This document shows, one piece after another, positions 7,723-16,480 of a stretch of 64,000 nucleotides of DNA. The position numbers and the translations under genes were made by a program. Origin of the DNA: Bacillus sp. SM2101 (GTDB lineage: Bacteria > Bacillota > Bacilli > Bacillales > SM2101); the NCBI RefSeq assembly GCF_018588585.1, contig NZ_JAEUFG010000008.1, forward strand, positions 124,001 through 188,000, written 5' to 3'. Numbering within the stretch: the first letter of the stretch is position 1; each line of letters begins with the position of its first letter. The notes under the pieces are model-generated. The model was given only the letters and a program-made list of their open reading frames with translations, was not told where the DNA came from and searched no databases.

Positions 7723-9918
7723 ATGAACTTGAACGAAACAACTAATGATAACGAAGTTGAAAAGTTAAAAAAATACATATCACAGCTTGAAAAGAATAAT
7801 AAGCAGCTTCAACAACAACTACTTGACATTCGTACATACTATAAGAAAGCAAATGAAGCTATCGTTGTATTTGATAATAAAGGTAATTTTGTGAAAGTAA
7901 ATGAGATGGCATGCGAAATGTTTGAACTTCCCGAAGAACAATTACTTACTAAGAACATGAGAGATTTTTTAACTGTTGTTCCAAAAGAAACTATGATTAA
8001 GAGGTTGACCATTTTTGAATCAAATAAGCAAGTAACTAATGAATTTCCGATAAGATTGAATAATGGAACATTAAAATATATAGAATATGGAACAAACATA
8101 AATGTAATTGGAGATTATTGCGTTTCGCTATTTAGAGATGTCACAAAACGTAAAAAAATAGAACAAGAACATTCTATAAATGAACAAATGTTACTAGAAT
8201 TGTTTGACCATACTGTAGATGGTATACTCATTTTCGACAAAGAAGGTCAATTTATTGACATGAATGAACCTATGAGAACATATTTAAATATAAGAGAAAG
8301 TCAAATACGTTCTTTTAATATTTTTCAATTTGTACATATGAATGATCAGCAATACATAAAAATTGTGCTAAAGAATCTTGTCATAAATCGTAGAAAGAAG
8401 GGTGTACTGCATGTTGTACTCCTTGATGGTAAAGAGATATACGTAGAATACTCAGTTGCAGCAAATGTAAATAGTGGATCTAGGATAGCTATCATACGTG
8501 ATATCACTCAAAAACGAGATATGGAAATAGAGCTTGAAAAAAGTGAAGAAAGGTTCCGAGCGATTTTTGAGCACGCCCATGAAGCGATTATGTTGTATGA
8601 TGACAGTTTTCAAATAAAAAAAGCAAACCATGCTGCAAGTCGTACTTTTGAATTACCTCTTGATATTCTTATTTCAAAAAAATTGTCCGATTTTGTTGAC
8701 AATAAACATCCTAAAATGAAGGATTTATTGGAGAAATTCCGTGATAATATCGAGATTAGAGATGATTTAGTATTTTATATGCCTAATGGTGAGAAGAAAT
8801 ATCTTGAATTTACAACTAAGAAGGGAATTATAGATGGCTTAAACGTAGTTGTCTTCAGAAATATTAGTAAACGTATTGAGATTGAACATCAACTTAGAGA
8901 AAGTGATCAGAGGTTTAGAAATACATTTAATTGGGCGTTGGATGGCATAGTTTTTTGGGATCATCAATTCAATATCGTTGATGTAAATCCAGCAGCATGT
9001 GACATATACGGTTTAAGTCAAGAAGAATTAACTAACTCGAATTTATCCGATTTTATTGATAACCTAGAATGTGAAAATGGAGGTTTAGTAAACTTTAACG
9101 AAGAAGGCGAATCAAAGGGTAGATTAAAGATAAGGGATAGTAGGAAACAACTTAAGTATCTTGAATTTGCTGCAAAGCAAAATGTTGTAGAAGGGCTTAA
9201 TATCACAATTGTCAGAGACGTTTCTGAACGTATCGGTATGGAGGAGCATATTAGAAAATCAGACACACTTAGTGTTGTAGGTCAACTTGCTGCAGGAATT
9301 GCTCATGAAATTAGAAATCCAGTTACCGCATTAAAAGGTTTTATACAATTACTAGAAAGTAGTATTAAAGAAAATTATCAAATGTATTTTGATGTCATTA
9401 CTTCTGAAATCAATCGTATAGAAACGATCATAACTGATTTTTTGATGTTGGCAAAACCTAAGCATGAATTATTTGTACATAAGGATGTATCAACAATTGT
9501 CAAAGAAACAATTGACTTATTATCCGCACAGGCATTGCTTCATAATATAGAATTTGTCACAGTTTTTAAGGATGGTTTACCTTTTATGTATTGTGAACCA
9601 AATCGACTGAAGCAAGTATTTATTAATATTATAAAAAATGGCATTGAAGTGATGAGTAACGGTGGAACGATTACTGTTAAAACGGAAATGAGAAACCAAA
9701 GTGAACTGATGATTACAATTCGAGATGAAGGTAACGGCATGCCAAAAGAAATGTTATCAAGATTAGGTGAGCCATTTTTTACGACAAAAGAGTCTGGAAC
9801 AGGTTTAGGGCTGATGGTTAGTTATCAGATTATCGAAGAACACAAGGGCAGTATACATGTTGAAAGTGAGCAAGGACAGGGTACAACTTTCTATATTACA
9901 TTACCAGTCGAGAAATGA
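7723..9918 (+). CDS. cytosolic multi-PAS sensor histidine kinase, sporulation-kinase type
   Basis: A 731-residue soluble kinase with no membrane segment. After a coiled-coil stretch (residues 12-40) come four PAS domains at about 43-145, 160-265, 280-385 and 398-510. HisKA follows, with the phosphorylated H528 in GIAHEIRNP. The ATPase domain shows FINIIKNGIE (N box), DEGNGMP (G1), PFFTTKESGTGLGL. Layout and HisKA sequence are those of KinA/KinE-type phosphorelay kinases, which phosphorylate Spo0F. No response regulator is adjacent, as expected for an orphan sporulation kinase. A Spo0E-type phosphatase lies 750 bases downstream, which fits control of Spo0A~P. The signal sensed is unknown. Start follows AAAGGGGAGGG. 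Confidence 0.88.
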   Translation: MNLNETTNDNEVEKLKKYISQLEKNNKQLQQQLLDIRTYYKKANEAIVVFDNKGNFVKVNEMACEMFELPEEQLLTKNMRDFLTVVPKETMIKRLTIFESNKQVTNEFPIRLNNGTLKYIEYGTNINVIGDYCVSLFRDVTKRKKIEQEHSINEQMLLELFDHTVDGILIFDKEGQFIDMNEPMRTYLNIRESQIRSFNIFQFVHMNDQQYIKIVLKNLVINRRKKGVLHVVLLDGKEIYVEYSVAANVNSGSRIAIIRDITQKRDMEIELEKSEERFRAIFEHAHEAIMLYDDSFQIKKANHAASRTFELPLDILISKKLSDFVDNKHPKMKDLLEKFRDNIEIRDDLVFYMPNGEKKYLEFTTKKGIIDGLNVVVFRNISKRIEIEHQLRESDQRFRNTFNWALDGIVFWDHQFNIVDVNPAACDIYGLSQEELTNSNLSDFIDNLECENGGLVNFNEEGESKGRLKIRDSRKQLKYLEFAAKQNVVEGLNITIVRDVSERIGMEEHIRKSDTLSVVGQLAAGIAHEIRNPVTALKGFIQLLESSIKENYQMYFDVITSEINRIETIITDFLMLAKPKHELFVHKDVSTIVKETIDLLSAQALLHNIEFVTVFKDGLPFMYCEPNRLKQVFINIIKNGIEVMSNGGTITVKTEMRNQSELMITIRDEGNGMPKEMLSRLGEPFFTTKESGTGLGLMVSYQIIEEHKGSIHVESEQGQGTTFYITLPVEK

Positions 9919-10026
9919 TCGACTCCAATTCGCATTCATTGTTATTTTGAACTTAGCATGTAACATGTGCATAAACTTTTATCTTTTGAGGATGACTTTA
10001 GCATTTAAGCAACTGTAGATTCAATT

Positions 10027-10173
10027 AAAAGGATGTATAAGAGTTGTTTGTTGCTTTTTGTACTAAGAAGTAAATACGTATAAATCAAGCTTTCGAGGAA
10101 TTTTTCTTATTTATAATAAAGTCAATTTTGCCTAATTTAATCACAATAGCTACATAGTTTACGAAATGAGCTT
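10027..10173. repeat. dispersed MITE-like repeat, degenerate copy 5
   Basis: The left end (AAAAGGATGTATAAGAGTTG then TTTGTTGC) is a decayed G-end. The right end (AGCTACATAGTTTACGAAAT then GAGC) is a C-end in reverse. It fills most of the gap between the kinase and the 38-residue ORF. Confidence 0.5.
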
Positions 10174-10257
10174 ATTTTATTTAACATTTGTATATACCTT
10201 GTCATATAATTAACTAAAGTAAAAAATGTTGGTCTAGGTAAAAAGGGGGTTATATAC

Positions 10258-10374
10258 ATGAAAATCAAACAAAAGATTGGTTTTTATACACTACTTTGCT
10301 CAAAAATGAGTATCATTTCAAAAGCGGAACAAGAAGAAATCATTACAAAAATAAATAACAACAAAAAAATTTAA
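10258..10374 (+). CDS. 38-residue hypothetical protein
   Basis: The ORF starts MKIKQKIGFYTLLCSK and is lysine- and isoleucine-rich, with no transmembrane segment. AAAAGGGGG stands seven bases before the ATG, and a strong terminator begins 21 bases after the stop, so this looks like a complete short transcription unit. It lies between a sporulation-type kinase and a Spo0E-like gene, which makes a regulatory role in sporulation worth testing, but it does not match the Sda or Spo0E motifs. Function unknown. Confidence 0.5.
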   Translation: MKIKQKIGFYTLLCSKMSIISKAEQEEIITKINNNKKI

Positions 10375-10394
10375 TATTGATAGATGCTATAAAG

Positions 10395-10438
10395 CAAAAA
10401 AGCTAGGTGAATAATATAGGTTCACCTAGCTTTTTTGT
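10395..10438 (+). terminator. rho-independent terminator
   Basis: AAAAAGCTAGGTGA pairs with TCACCTAGCTTTTT around an 11-base loop, with the T run on the 3' side. It ends the 38-residue ORF transcript. Confidence 0.9.
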
Positions 10439-10664
10439 TGTTAATATGCCATTTATTGAGCATAGAAATATAATCTTTATTAAGAGATTTTGTCTAATTT
10501 TGCGAATCTATTTACAAGAAAAGAATATTTTGTAATAATTCACAAGTACTCATTTTTTTTGTATGTTTAGAAAACGACATTTAGAGTGAAGCAGATCATT
10601 TCATACAATTTTGTGACAACTTCGTCTAAAGATCGCATTTGAGGGGAGAATGGTGGAGAAATTT

Positions 10665-10910
10665 ATGAATAATCTTAATAGTCTTCAATTAAAGATTGAT
10701 AAAAAAAGAAAAGAAATGTTAACGTTAGCTTCAGAAAGAAATTACTCAAGTGAAGAGGTTGTTAAGTGCAGTCAAGAATTGGATAAGCTAATTTATAAGT
10801 ACCAACAACTAACGTTGAAGAAACAAGAGCGTCTATCTTATCAAGTATTTTTCTTTTGGGACAAGCCTATGAAGAAAGGTAAAGTGAAATCTGGAACTAA
10901 AACAGGGTGA
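10665..10910 (+). CDS. Spo0E-like sporulation aspartyl-phosphate phosphatase
   Basis: An 81-residue two-helix protein with the Spo0E signature SQELDKLIYKYQ at about residues 35-46. Family members remove the phosphate from Spo0A~P and so delay sporulation. The first helix (LNSLQLKIDKKRKEML) and the hydrophilic link match the usual hairpin fold. The C-terminal 30 residues are a basic tail. An ATG at 10650 is in frame, but its purine stretch is too close; the ATG at 10665 has GGTGGAG six bases upstream and gives the family's usual N-terminus. Its position downstream of a phosphorelay-type kinase fits opposite control of the same pathway. Confidence 0.85.
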   Translation: MNNLNSLQLKIDKKRKEMLTLASERNYSSEEVVKCSQELDKLIYKYQQLTLKKQERLSYQVFFFWDKPMKKGKVKSGTKTG

Positions 10911-11089
10911 TTGCGTCTAGTTGAAGAAGATAAGATTGGATTTACTACTTTACAAACGGTAGAAAAATACTTAAAATAAGTTTATATAATATTAATTATT
11001 TTAATGTTTATAATAATTTAAATATTCACCAAACTCCAACTAATACAATAATAATTTCACCTCCTAATTTATATTTATATATGATGTAT

Positions 11090-11105
11090 TGTGATGAACG
11101 TCACA
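11090..11105. promoter_or_regulatory. Fnr/Crp-type palindrome
   Basis: TGTGA-TGAACG-TCACA is a perfect match to the consensus TGTGA-N6-TCACA. It is about 600 bases before fixA. A weak -10 (TCAAAT, 11127-11132) lies at the spacing expected for activation at -41.5, so a long leader transcript is possible. Confidence 0.45.
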
Positions 11106-11351
11106 GACTATCTTGCGAAGATTTGGTCAAATAAAGATTGAGATAACGCTTACATTATTCGACATCATATACAGCATGTTAGAGACTCTCCAAAGAAACT
11201 CATCTAGATAAAGTTAAAACCGCCGTAGAACACTCAATATTCTTATACCGATAAATAAATCTTAATGGACACCTGAATAACCCTGTCAACAAGCAGAAAC
11301 TATATGCCGTTTTCCTGTTTGACTAGAATTAGGTCTTTTATTTGGTTTTTA

Positions 11352-11475
11352 TAAGGCTCTTTTCGTAAACTTTGTTCTATATTTTCCTAGATTAGAACAG
11401 CTAATAGTGACTTTGAGGCTATGCTCATCGTATAACATAATGTCTCGAATACTATAGTACGTAAAAAAGCCTTTT
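11352..11475. repeat. dispersed MITE-like repeat, copy 6
   Basis: The left C-end (AAGGCTCTTTTCGTAAAC then TTTGTT) is very well kept. The right end is degenerate, perhaps GTAAAAAAGCCTTT. Confidence 0.65.
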
Positions 11476-11487
11476 TTATAGACATTA

Positions 11488-11505
11488 TTGTGAAAATAAT
11501 AACAA
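11488..11505. promoter_or_regulatory. Rex/Fnr-like palindrome upstream of fixA
   Basis: TTGTGAAAATAATAACAA differs from the Rex consensus TTGTGAA-N4-TTCACAA at two positions and from the Fnr consensus at one. It lies about 205 bases before fixA. NADH-responsive control would suit an NADH-oxidising complex, but AT-rich DNA yields such matches by chance. Confidence 0.3.
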
Positions 11506-11708
11506 AATGTTTTGGAGCATTCGTTTGAGAAACGTCAGGTTGGTTAATCAGCAGCATTATTGCTAATTGTTATTCATTACACTATGTCTCAAATATTATA
11601 GCAAGATTTAGACGTACAACTGAATGATGTAATAGAGCTTATTCAAAAAGTGCAATAGCTTTTCGAATGAACTCATTTATAAATTTTTTAGAGGAGTGAG
11701 GGTAACGA

Positions 11709-12533
11709 ATGCACATCGTAGTTTGCGTTAAACAAGTACCAGACACAAAGATTATTAAAATTAATCCTAAAACCAATACGTTAGACCGCCGGAGTGCTCC
11801 CGCTATTTTGAACCCGTATGATGCTCATGCTGTTCAAGAAGCAGTCCGCTTAAAAAAGCTAGTAGGTGGGAAAATTACTGTATTATCAATGGGTCCACCA
11901 CAAGCAGATGCCGTAATTAAAAAATGTATTGAAATTGGCGCAGATCAAGGATACTTAATCTCTGATCGGGCGTTTGCTGGAGCTGATACATTAGCAACTA
12001 GCTATGCCTTGTCGAAAGCGCTAGAGAAAATTAAGAAAGAACAACCAATAGATTTGGTGTTATGTGGAAAGCATGCAATAGATGGTGATACAGGGCAAAC
12101 AGGACCAGGAATAGCAAGAAGGTTAGATATACCTCCAATTACCAATGTCATTGAAGTGGTGGAAATTAATCAGCCAGAAAAAACGATGTTAGTTAAAAGG
12201 AAATTATCTAATGGATATGAACTTATTCAAACAACTATCCCATCACTCTTAACAGTTGAAAAAGAAATAAATGACATTGAATATGCACCATTACCTAACA
12301 TGATAATGGCTGCGCGTTATTCTCCTATAGTTTGGACTGTTAATGATCTTGAAAATGTAGATCGAAAGCAGCTAGGGCTAAAAGGTTCTCCGACGATAGT
12401 TGGCAAAATGTTTACCCCGCCTAAGCCAGAAGGTGGGAAAATAATTGAAGGAACAGTCGATGAACAAGTCAATCAAATTATTAATCTACTCTTGGAAAAG
12501 AAAGAGTTATTTGAAGAAAAAGTTGAAGGCTGA
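11709..12533 (+). CDS. fixA: electron transfer flavoprotein beta subunit FixA
   Basis: FixA (274 residues) is the small ETF subunit. With FixB it holds the flavin that splits electrons from NADH. The opening MHIVVCVKQVPDT, the NPYDAHAVQEA segment (about 36-46) and CGKHAIDGDTGQTGPG (about 118-133) are ETF-beta hallmarks. It starts a four-gene set in the order A-B-C-X, all on one strand within 3.5 kb. In diazotrophs this complex makes reduced ferredoxin/flavodoxin for nitrogenase; in other bacteria it supplies low-potential electrons more generally. No nif gene is visible here. The start follows GAGGAGTGAGGG with a rather long gap. Confidence 0.9.
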   Translation: MHIVVCVKQVPDTKIIKINPKTNTLDRRSAPAILNPYDAHAVQEAVRLKKLVGGKITVLSMGPPQADAVIKKCIEIGADQGYLISDRAFAGADTLATSYALSKALEKIKKEQPIDLVLCGKHAIDGDTGQTGPGIARRLDIPPITNVIEVVEINQPEKTMLVKRKLSNGYELIQTTIPSLLTVEKEINDIEYAPLPNMIMAARYSPIVWTVNDLENVDRKQLGLKGSPTIVGKMFTPPKPEGGKIIEGTVDEQVNQIINLLLEKKELFEEKVEG

Positions 12534-12605
12534 AGAAAGCTGCTTGAACTATGAGATAACCTCTAATAACGACTACTTTTCAAAGAATGAATAGGGGGAA
12601 GCTAT

Positions 12606-13631
12606 ATGGAAGAAAACAGAGGTGTTTGGGTTTTTATAGAGCAAAATGATGGAAAAATAGAAGGAGTTTCATTGGAACTGCTAGGAGCAGGTAGAAAGCT
12701 AGCAGATAAACTAGATGTTTCTTTGGCAGGAATTTTACTCGGAGATGGTGTGAAGGAGCTGAGCTCAGATATATTTGCATTTGGTGCAGATGAGGTTTAT
12801 GTCATTGATGATCCAATTTTGAAAGATTATCGTACTGAAACTTACATGGCAGGGGTTGTGAAAGTTAGTGAGAAATATAAACCAGAGATTTTTTTATATG
12901 GTGCAACTCCGAATGGGAAGGACCTTGCAAGTGCTGTAGCAACAGATTTAAGTACTGGGTTAACGGCAGACACAACGATGCTAGACGTAAATGTCGAAAA
13001 GCGATTATTAGAAGCTAGTCGTCCAGCTTTTGGTGGAAATATTATGGCAACGATTTTGTGTAAGAAGCATCGACCACAAATGGCTACTGTGCGTCCGAAG
13101 GTAATGAAAGCGCTATTACCAGATTACGGTCGTACAGGTAACATGATCGAAGAAACAATTGATTTACAGGAAGATCAATTGCGTACTAAGGTATTGCAAA
13201 TAGTGAAAGATGTTGACAAGAAGGCAGCACTAGCTGAAGCGCATGTTATTGTAGCTGGTGGGAAAGGTTTGGGTGATGAGAAAGGGTTTCAACTCATTCA
13301 TGAATTAGCAGATGTCATTGGGGGAACAGTTGGGGGTACTCGTGATGTAGTAGAAGCTGGATGGCTACCACACGAAAATCAAGTTGGACAGACTGGAGAA
13401 ACAGTAACTCCTAAAATATATTTTGCTATAGGAATATCAGGTGCAATTCAACATGTTGTTGGAATGAAAAACTCTGAATATATCATTGCCATTAATAAGG
13501 ATGAAAACGCACCTATATTTGATGTGTCAACATATGGAATTGTAGGAGATGCGCTTGAAATCGTTCCAAAACTAATCGAACAATTCAAGAAGGTACGTAC
13601 TCAGAAGGACGGTGAAGTTAGCTATGTCTGA
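12606..13631 (+). CDS. fixB: electron transfer flavoprotein alpha subunit FixB
   Basis: FixB (341 residues) binds FAD through its C-terminal domain, where GGTVGGTRDVVEAGW (about 237-251), QVGQTGETV and the GISGAIQH stretch are the classic ETF-alpha FAD-contact motifs. The N-terminal half packs against FixA. It is 72 bases after fixA, with AGGGGGAAG before the ATG, and its last eight bases overlap fixC. It has no extra N-terminal ferredoxin domain, unlike some anaerobe EtfA proteins. Role: the bifurcating flavin site of the FixABCX complex. Confidence 0.9.
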   Translation: MEENRGVWVFIEQNDGKIEGVSLELLGAGRKLADKLDVSLAGILLGDGVKELSSDIFAFGADEVYVIDDPILKDYRTETYMAGVVKVSEKYKPEIFLYGATPNGKDLASAVATDLSTGLTADTTMLDVNVEKRLLEASRPAFGGNIMATILCKKHRPQMATVRPKVMKALLPDYGRTGNMIEETIDLQEDQLRTKVLQIVKDVDKKAALAEAHVIVAGGKGLGDEKGFQLIHELADVIGGTVGGTRDVVEAGWLPHENQVGQTGETVTPKIYFAIGISGAIQHVVGMKNSEYIIAINKDENAPIFDVSTYGIVGDALEIVPKLIEQFKKVRTQKDGEVSYV

Positions 13632-14919
13632 AAAATTTGATGTTATAGTCGTAGGAGCAGGACCAGCAGGTACTTCTTGTGCATATACTTGTGCAAAAAA
13701 TGGTTTAAATGTACTTCTTATTGAACGTGGAGAATACCCTGGCAGTAAAAACGTCATGGGTGGCGTGTTATATAGAAAGCAAATGGAAGAGATCATTCCA
13801 GAGTTTTGGAAAGAGGCTCCTTTAGAAAGGCCGGTTATTGAACAACGCTTTTGGATGATGGATAAAGAATCCATGGTTTCCTTTGGATATAAGGGTCTTG
13901 AATGGGGAAAAGAGCCTTATAATAACTTTACGGTTTTACGCGCTAAATTTGATCAATGGTTTGCTCAAAAAGCAGTAGAAGCTGGAGCTCTATTAATTAA
14001 TGAAACCGTTGTGAAAGAATGTATCGTAGAAAATGGTAAAGTTATCGGTGTAAGGACTGATCGACCGGATGGAGATGTATACGCAGATGTTGTTGTTTTA
14101 GCCGACGGAGTTAATTCTTTATTAGGAAAACAATTAGGATTTCATAAAGAATTTAAGCCTGATGAGGTAGCGTTAACCGTCATGGAGGTGATTAACCTCC
14201 CGAAGGCTAAAATTAATGAAAGATTTAATCTCGAAGATAATCAAGGCTGTACAGTTGAAATCTTTGGAGACTCAACTAAAGGAAATTTAGGTACAGCCTT
14301 TTTGTATACAAATAAAGATAGTCTAAATTTAGGGGTAGGGACTACACTATCGAGTATGATTAAAGCAAAGATGAAGCCATATGATTTACTCGATTATGTA
14401 AAGTCACATCCGATGGTCAAACCTTATGTTGATGGCGGAGAATCGGTAGAATATTTGGCGCATCTTATTCCTGAGGGCGGATATCATTCTATACCAAAAA
14501 TCGTTGGTGACGGTGTTCTCGTTGCGGGTGATGCAGCACAATTCGTAAATGCAATTCATCGAGAGGGATCAAATATGGCAATGTCATCTGGACGACTTGC
14601 AGCAGAAGCGATTCTGTACGCAAAAGAAAGAGATAGCTACTCTGAAGCTACATTGAATGTGTATCGTGAGAATATTTATAACAGTTTTATTGGAAAAGAT
14701 TTAAAGAAATATAAAGATGCAACTCATACATTCGAAAATAATCCACAATATTTTAAGGAATATTTACCAATGATGAATAAAGCTGCAAGTAAGTTTTTCA
14801 CAGTTGATGGAACACCTAAGAAAGATAAACAAAAGGAAATTATTCGAACAATTAGAGGTGAAAAAGGTACATTTAAACTCATGTCTGATATGTATCGTGC
14901 GTGGAAGGCGGTGAAATAA
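13624..14919 (+). CDS. fixC: FixC, ETF-quinone oxidoreductase-like flavoprotein
   Basis: FixC (431 residues) takes the high-potential electron of the bifurcation and passes it to membrane quinone. Residues 7-16 contain the dinucleotide-binding GAGPAG after a beta strand, followed by the ERGEYPGSKNVMGG segment typical of the ETF-QO family. The late GDAAQFVNAIHREGSNMAM is the second FAD motif. A GTG at 13612 is in frame, but the ATG at 13624 gives the normal family start; it overlaps the fixB stop by eight bases and GGTGAAG precedes it. Its stop overlaps the fixX start (TAATG), showing translational coupling. Confidence 0.9.
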   Translation: MSEKFDVIVVGAGPAGTSCAYTCAKNGLNVLLIERGEYPGSKNVMGGVLYRKQMEEIIPEFWKEAPLERPVIEQRFWMMDKESMVSFGYKGLEWGKEPYNNFTVLRAKFDQWFAQKAVEAGALLINETVVKECIVENGKVIGVRTDRPDGDVYADVVVLADGVNSLLGKQLGFHKEFKPDEVALTVMEVINLPKAKINERFNLEDNQGCTVEIFGDSTKGNLGTAFLYTNKDSLNLGVGTTLSSMIKAKMKPYDLLDYVKSHPMVKPYVDGGESVEYLAHLIPEGGYHSIPKIVGDGVLVAGDAAQFVNAIHREGSNMAMSSGRLAAEAILYAKERDSYSEATLNVYRENIYNSFIGKDLKKYKDATHTFENNPQYFKEYLPMMNKAASKFFTVDGTPKKDKQKEIIRTIRGEKGTFKLMSDMYRAWKAVK

Positions 14920-15200
14920 TGTCAAATACAATAGAAGATAAACAGTATTTAGTACGGTTTAAAGCAGATACAGAGTCCCACTTAACAGTTTTAGACCACG
15001 ATGTATGTATCGAAAAGTGTCCAGATAAGTTGTGTACCGTATTCTGTCCAGCGGAAGTTTACAAATGGGAGGATATACGGATGCATGTAGGGTACGAAGG
15101 TTGTCATGAATGTGGAAGTTGCCGTATTGGTTGCCCATACCAAAATATCAAATGGGAATATCCTAAAGGTGGGCACGGTGTAGTATTTAGACTAGCATAA
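14919..15200 (+). CDS. fixX: FixX, ferredoxin-like protein
   Basis: FixX (93 residues) carries the iron-sulphur centres that work with FixC. Eight cysteines are visible: C30, C34, C39 and C43, then C62, C65, C68 and C72. The second set is a standard CxxCxxCxxxC for a 4Fe-4S cluster; the first is spaced irregularly. The C-terminal IKWEYPKGGHGVVFR is characteristic of FixX and of the ferredoxin domain in ETF-QO. A start at 14901 is in frame, but the ATG at 14919 overlaps the fixC TAA and has AAGGCGGTG before it. It is the last gene of the operon. Confidence 0.9.
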   Translation: MSNTIEDKQYLVRFKADTESHLTVLDHDVCIEKCPDKLCTVFCPAEVYKWEDIRMHVGYEGCHECGSCRIGCPYQNIKWEYPKGGHGVVFRLA

Positions 15201-15292
15201 TAAGTGAAAAATGATCGTTCGTGATTATGATAGTTACCATGTTTGTGACCATGGAAAGTATACTTCGTAACTTGCGATATGATTACAAATTA

Positions 15293-15316
15293 AGTCGGCT
15301 TAGTGCCGGCTTTTTA
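15293..15316 (+). terminator. rho-independent terminator of fixABCX
   Basis: AGTCGGC and GCCGGCT form a 7-bp stem with one G-U pair and a 5-base loop, followed by TTTTT. It is about 90 bases after the fixX stop. Confidence 0.8.
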
Positions 15317-15603
15317 CATACTCCTATAATCGTCGTTATCAATTATATTTGGGATCGATGGATTGACATTATAAACAAGGTATTAAAGGATTAGTAGGGG
15401 AAAATTCAGATCATTGATGTTATGTTAATACTGTTCGACAAAGAAGTTAACGAACCGGGAATCAATACGCTAGGTACTTCACTTGACAATGGTGGAAGGC
15501 AATTCGAATAGAGGCATTTAGACAGGTGTGTACAAGACGGCAAGTGGTTACAATTTTGATTGGACATTGGCGAATAAGAGTTAGGAGCGCGGGTGATACT
15601 ACG
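15317..15603. other. decayed stretch after the fix operon
   Basis: No intact gene. The plus strand reads as broken coding-like peptides in more than one frame (for example EVNEPGINTLGTSLDNGG, then after stops VVTILIGHWRIRV), which suggests a second gene remnant. Base composition looks richer in G+C than the surrounding gaps. Confidence 0.4.
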
Positions 15604-16480
15604 TTAGATAGCTGTTAAACCTATTCTTTTCAAGTCCTCTGAGAAATCCCCGTTCTTTATTGGGCGGGGCAATTTCTTTTTATTCAACTTTATGTCAAGC
15701 GGTTCATTACCGAACACTTGAAAACCTACTTCCAAAGCATTGAACTCAACAATTGCAGAGCCGATTGGGTTGACATTCGTTATATTCATATTTAAATTAC
15801 CACTAAAATCGGTTAATCGAGCCAAGTACCCCATTCTGTTACCTTCAGAAGATTTCTACTCCCTAGTAGTACAGACTTCCTAATGATATTTGCCGACGCT
15901 GAAAGACGTCACGATTTCAGTCGGGTAAGCATCATGGATTTTTATACCAATAGCGGACACTTGCGTTCTAAAGTAACGTCTGATTCAAGGGTTTCTACCA
16001 GACTTGATTCCACCGGGTTAACTTTCCAATAATTTCGTCAAACTCACCACTGATCTTGATAACTGCTCCTAATATAATACCGAACCAACCCATCACTTTT
16101 ATAAAGTCCCTCCTCAATATCCACGCCAACTTCATACATACCGAATCAATAAATTTACGTTATCTTTTTCGGCTTGCTCTTCGACTGCTTCCACAGTTAT
16201 CTCTTTTCTAGCGGTTTCAGTCGTAATCTCAACCCTAACTTCAGTAGGATTATCAGTTGCTACTTTCGCTTCATCCTTGGTTCGTAACATGGGCGAGTTT
16301 TTCCTCGGCATCATTTGCCACATCGGTAGGTAATCACTTTACTGAAACGGTAGCAATAACGGAATAGGTCTTAGTATCGATAAATAAAACCGTTCCATTA
16401 GGAGTATTGTTTACAATTTGCAAGTACCATTTAGTAACTTGACATTTTTTTCGTATAGGTCAGTGTAAGTAATTTCAGTC
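15604..16480 (-). pseudogene. broken gene for a secreted or surface-type protein
   Basis: Read right to left, coding-like peptides follow one another but change frame several times. In order: EITYTDLYEKNVKLLN near 16476, WYLQIVNNTPNGTVLFIDTK, an Ala/Glu/Thr-rich segment (16323-16132), then MYEVGVDIEEGLYKVMG and GEFDEIIGK (16139-15996), VNPVESSLVETLESDV, and a last 76-codon frame (15834-15604). The YEVGVDIxxGxYKV phrase recalls the motif of some Bacillus secreted or lipoproteins. At least four frame changes or stops separate these pieces. A G+C-rich hairpin (CCCCG...CGGGG, about 15638-15662) lies inside the last frame and may be an old terminator. The family assignment is tentative. Confidence 0.55.

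Larger units (their letters stand above)
10911..11708. other. long gap upstream of fixA
   Basis: About 800 bases with no convincing gene. A 22-codon open frame at 10911-10979 directly after the Spo0E stop looks coding-like (ending QTVEKYLK) but has no good start and may be a gene remnant. The stretch also holds an Fnr-like palindrome, a degenerate MITE-like copy and a Rex-like palindrome, each listed separately. Confidence 0.5.

Noticed and set aside
11709-15200. Part of a nitrogen-fixation cluster
   Set aside because: fixABCX alone does not show it; no nif gene is in the window.
15604-15834. Intact 76-residue minus-strand gene
   Set aside because: It reads through a G+C-rich hairpin and is one piece of a frameshifted gene, with other pieces upstream in other frames.
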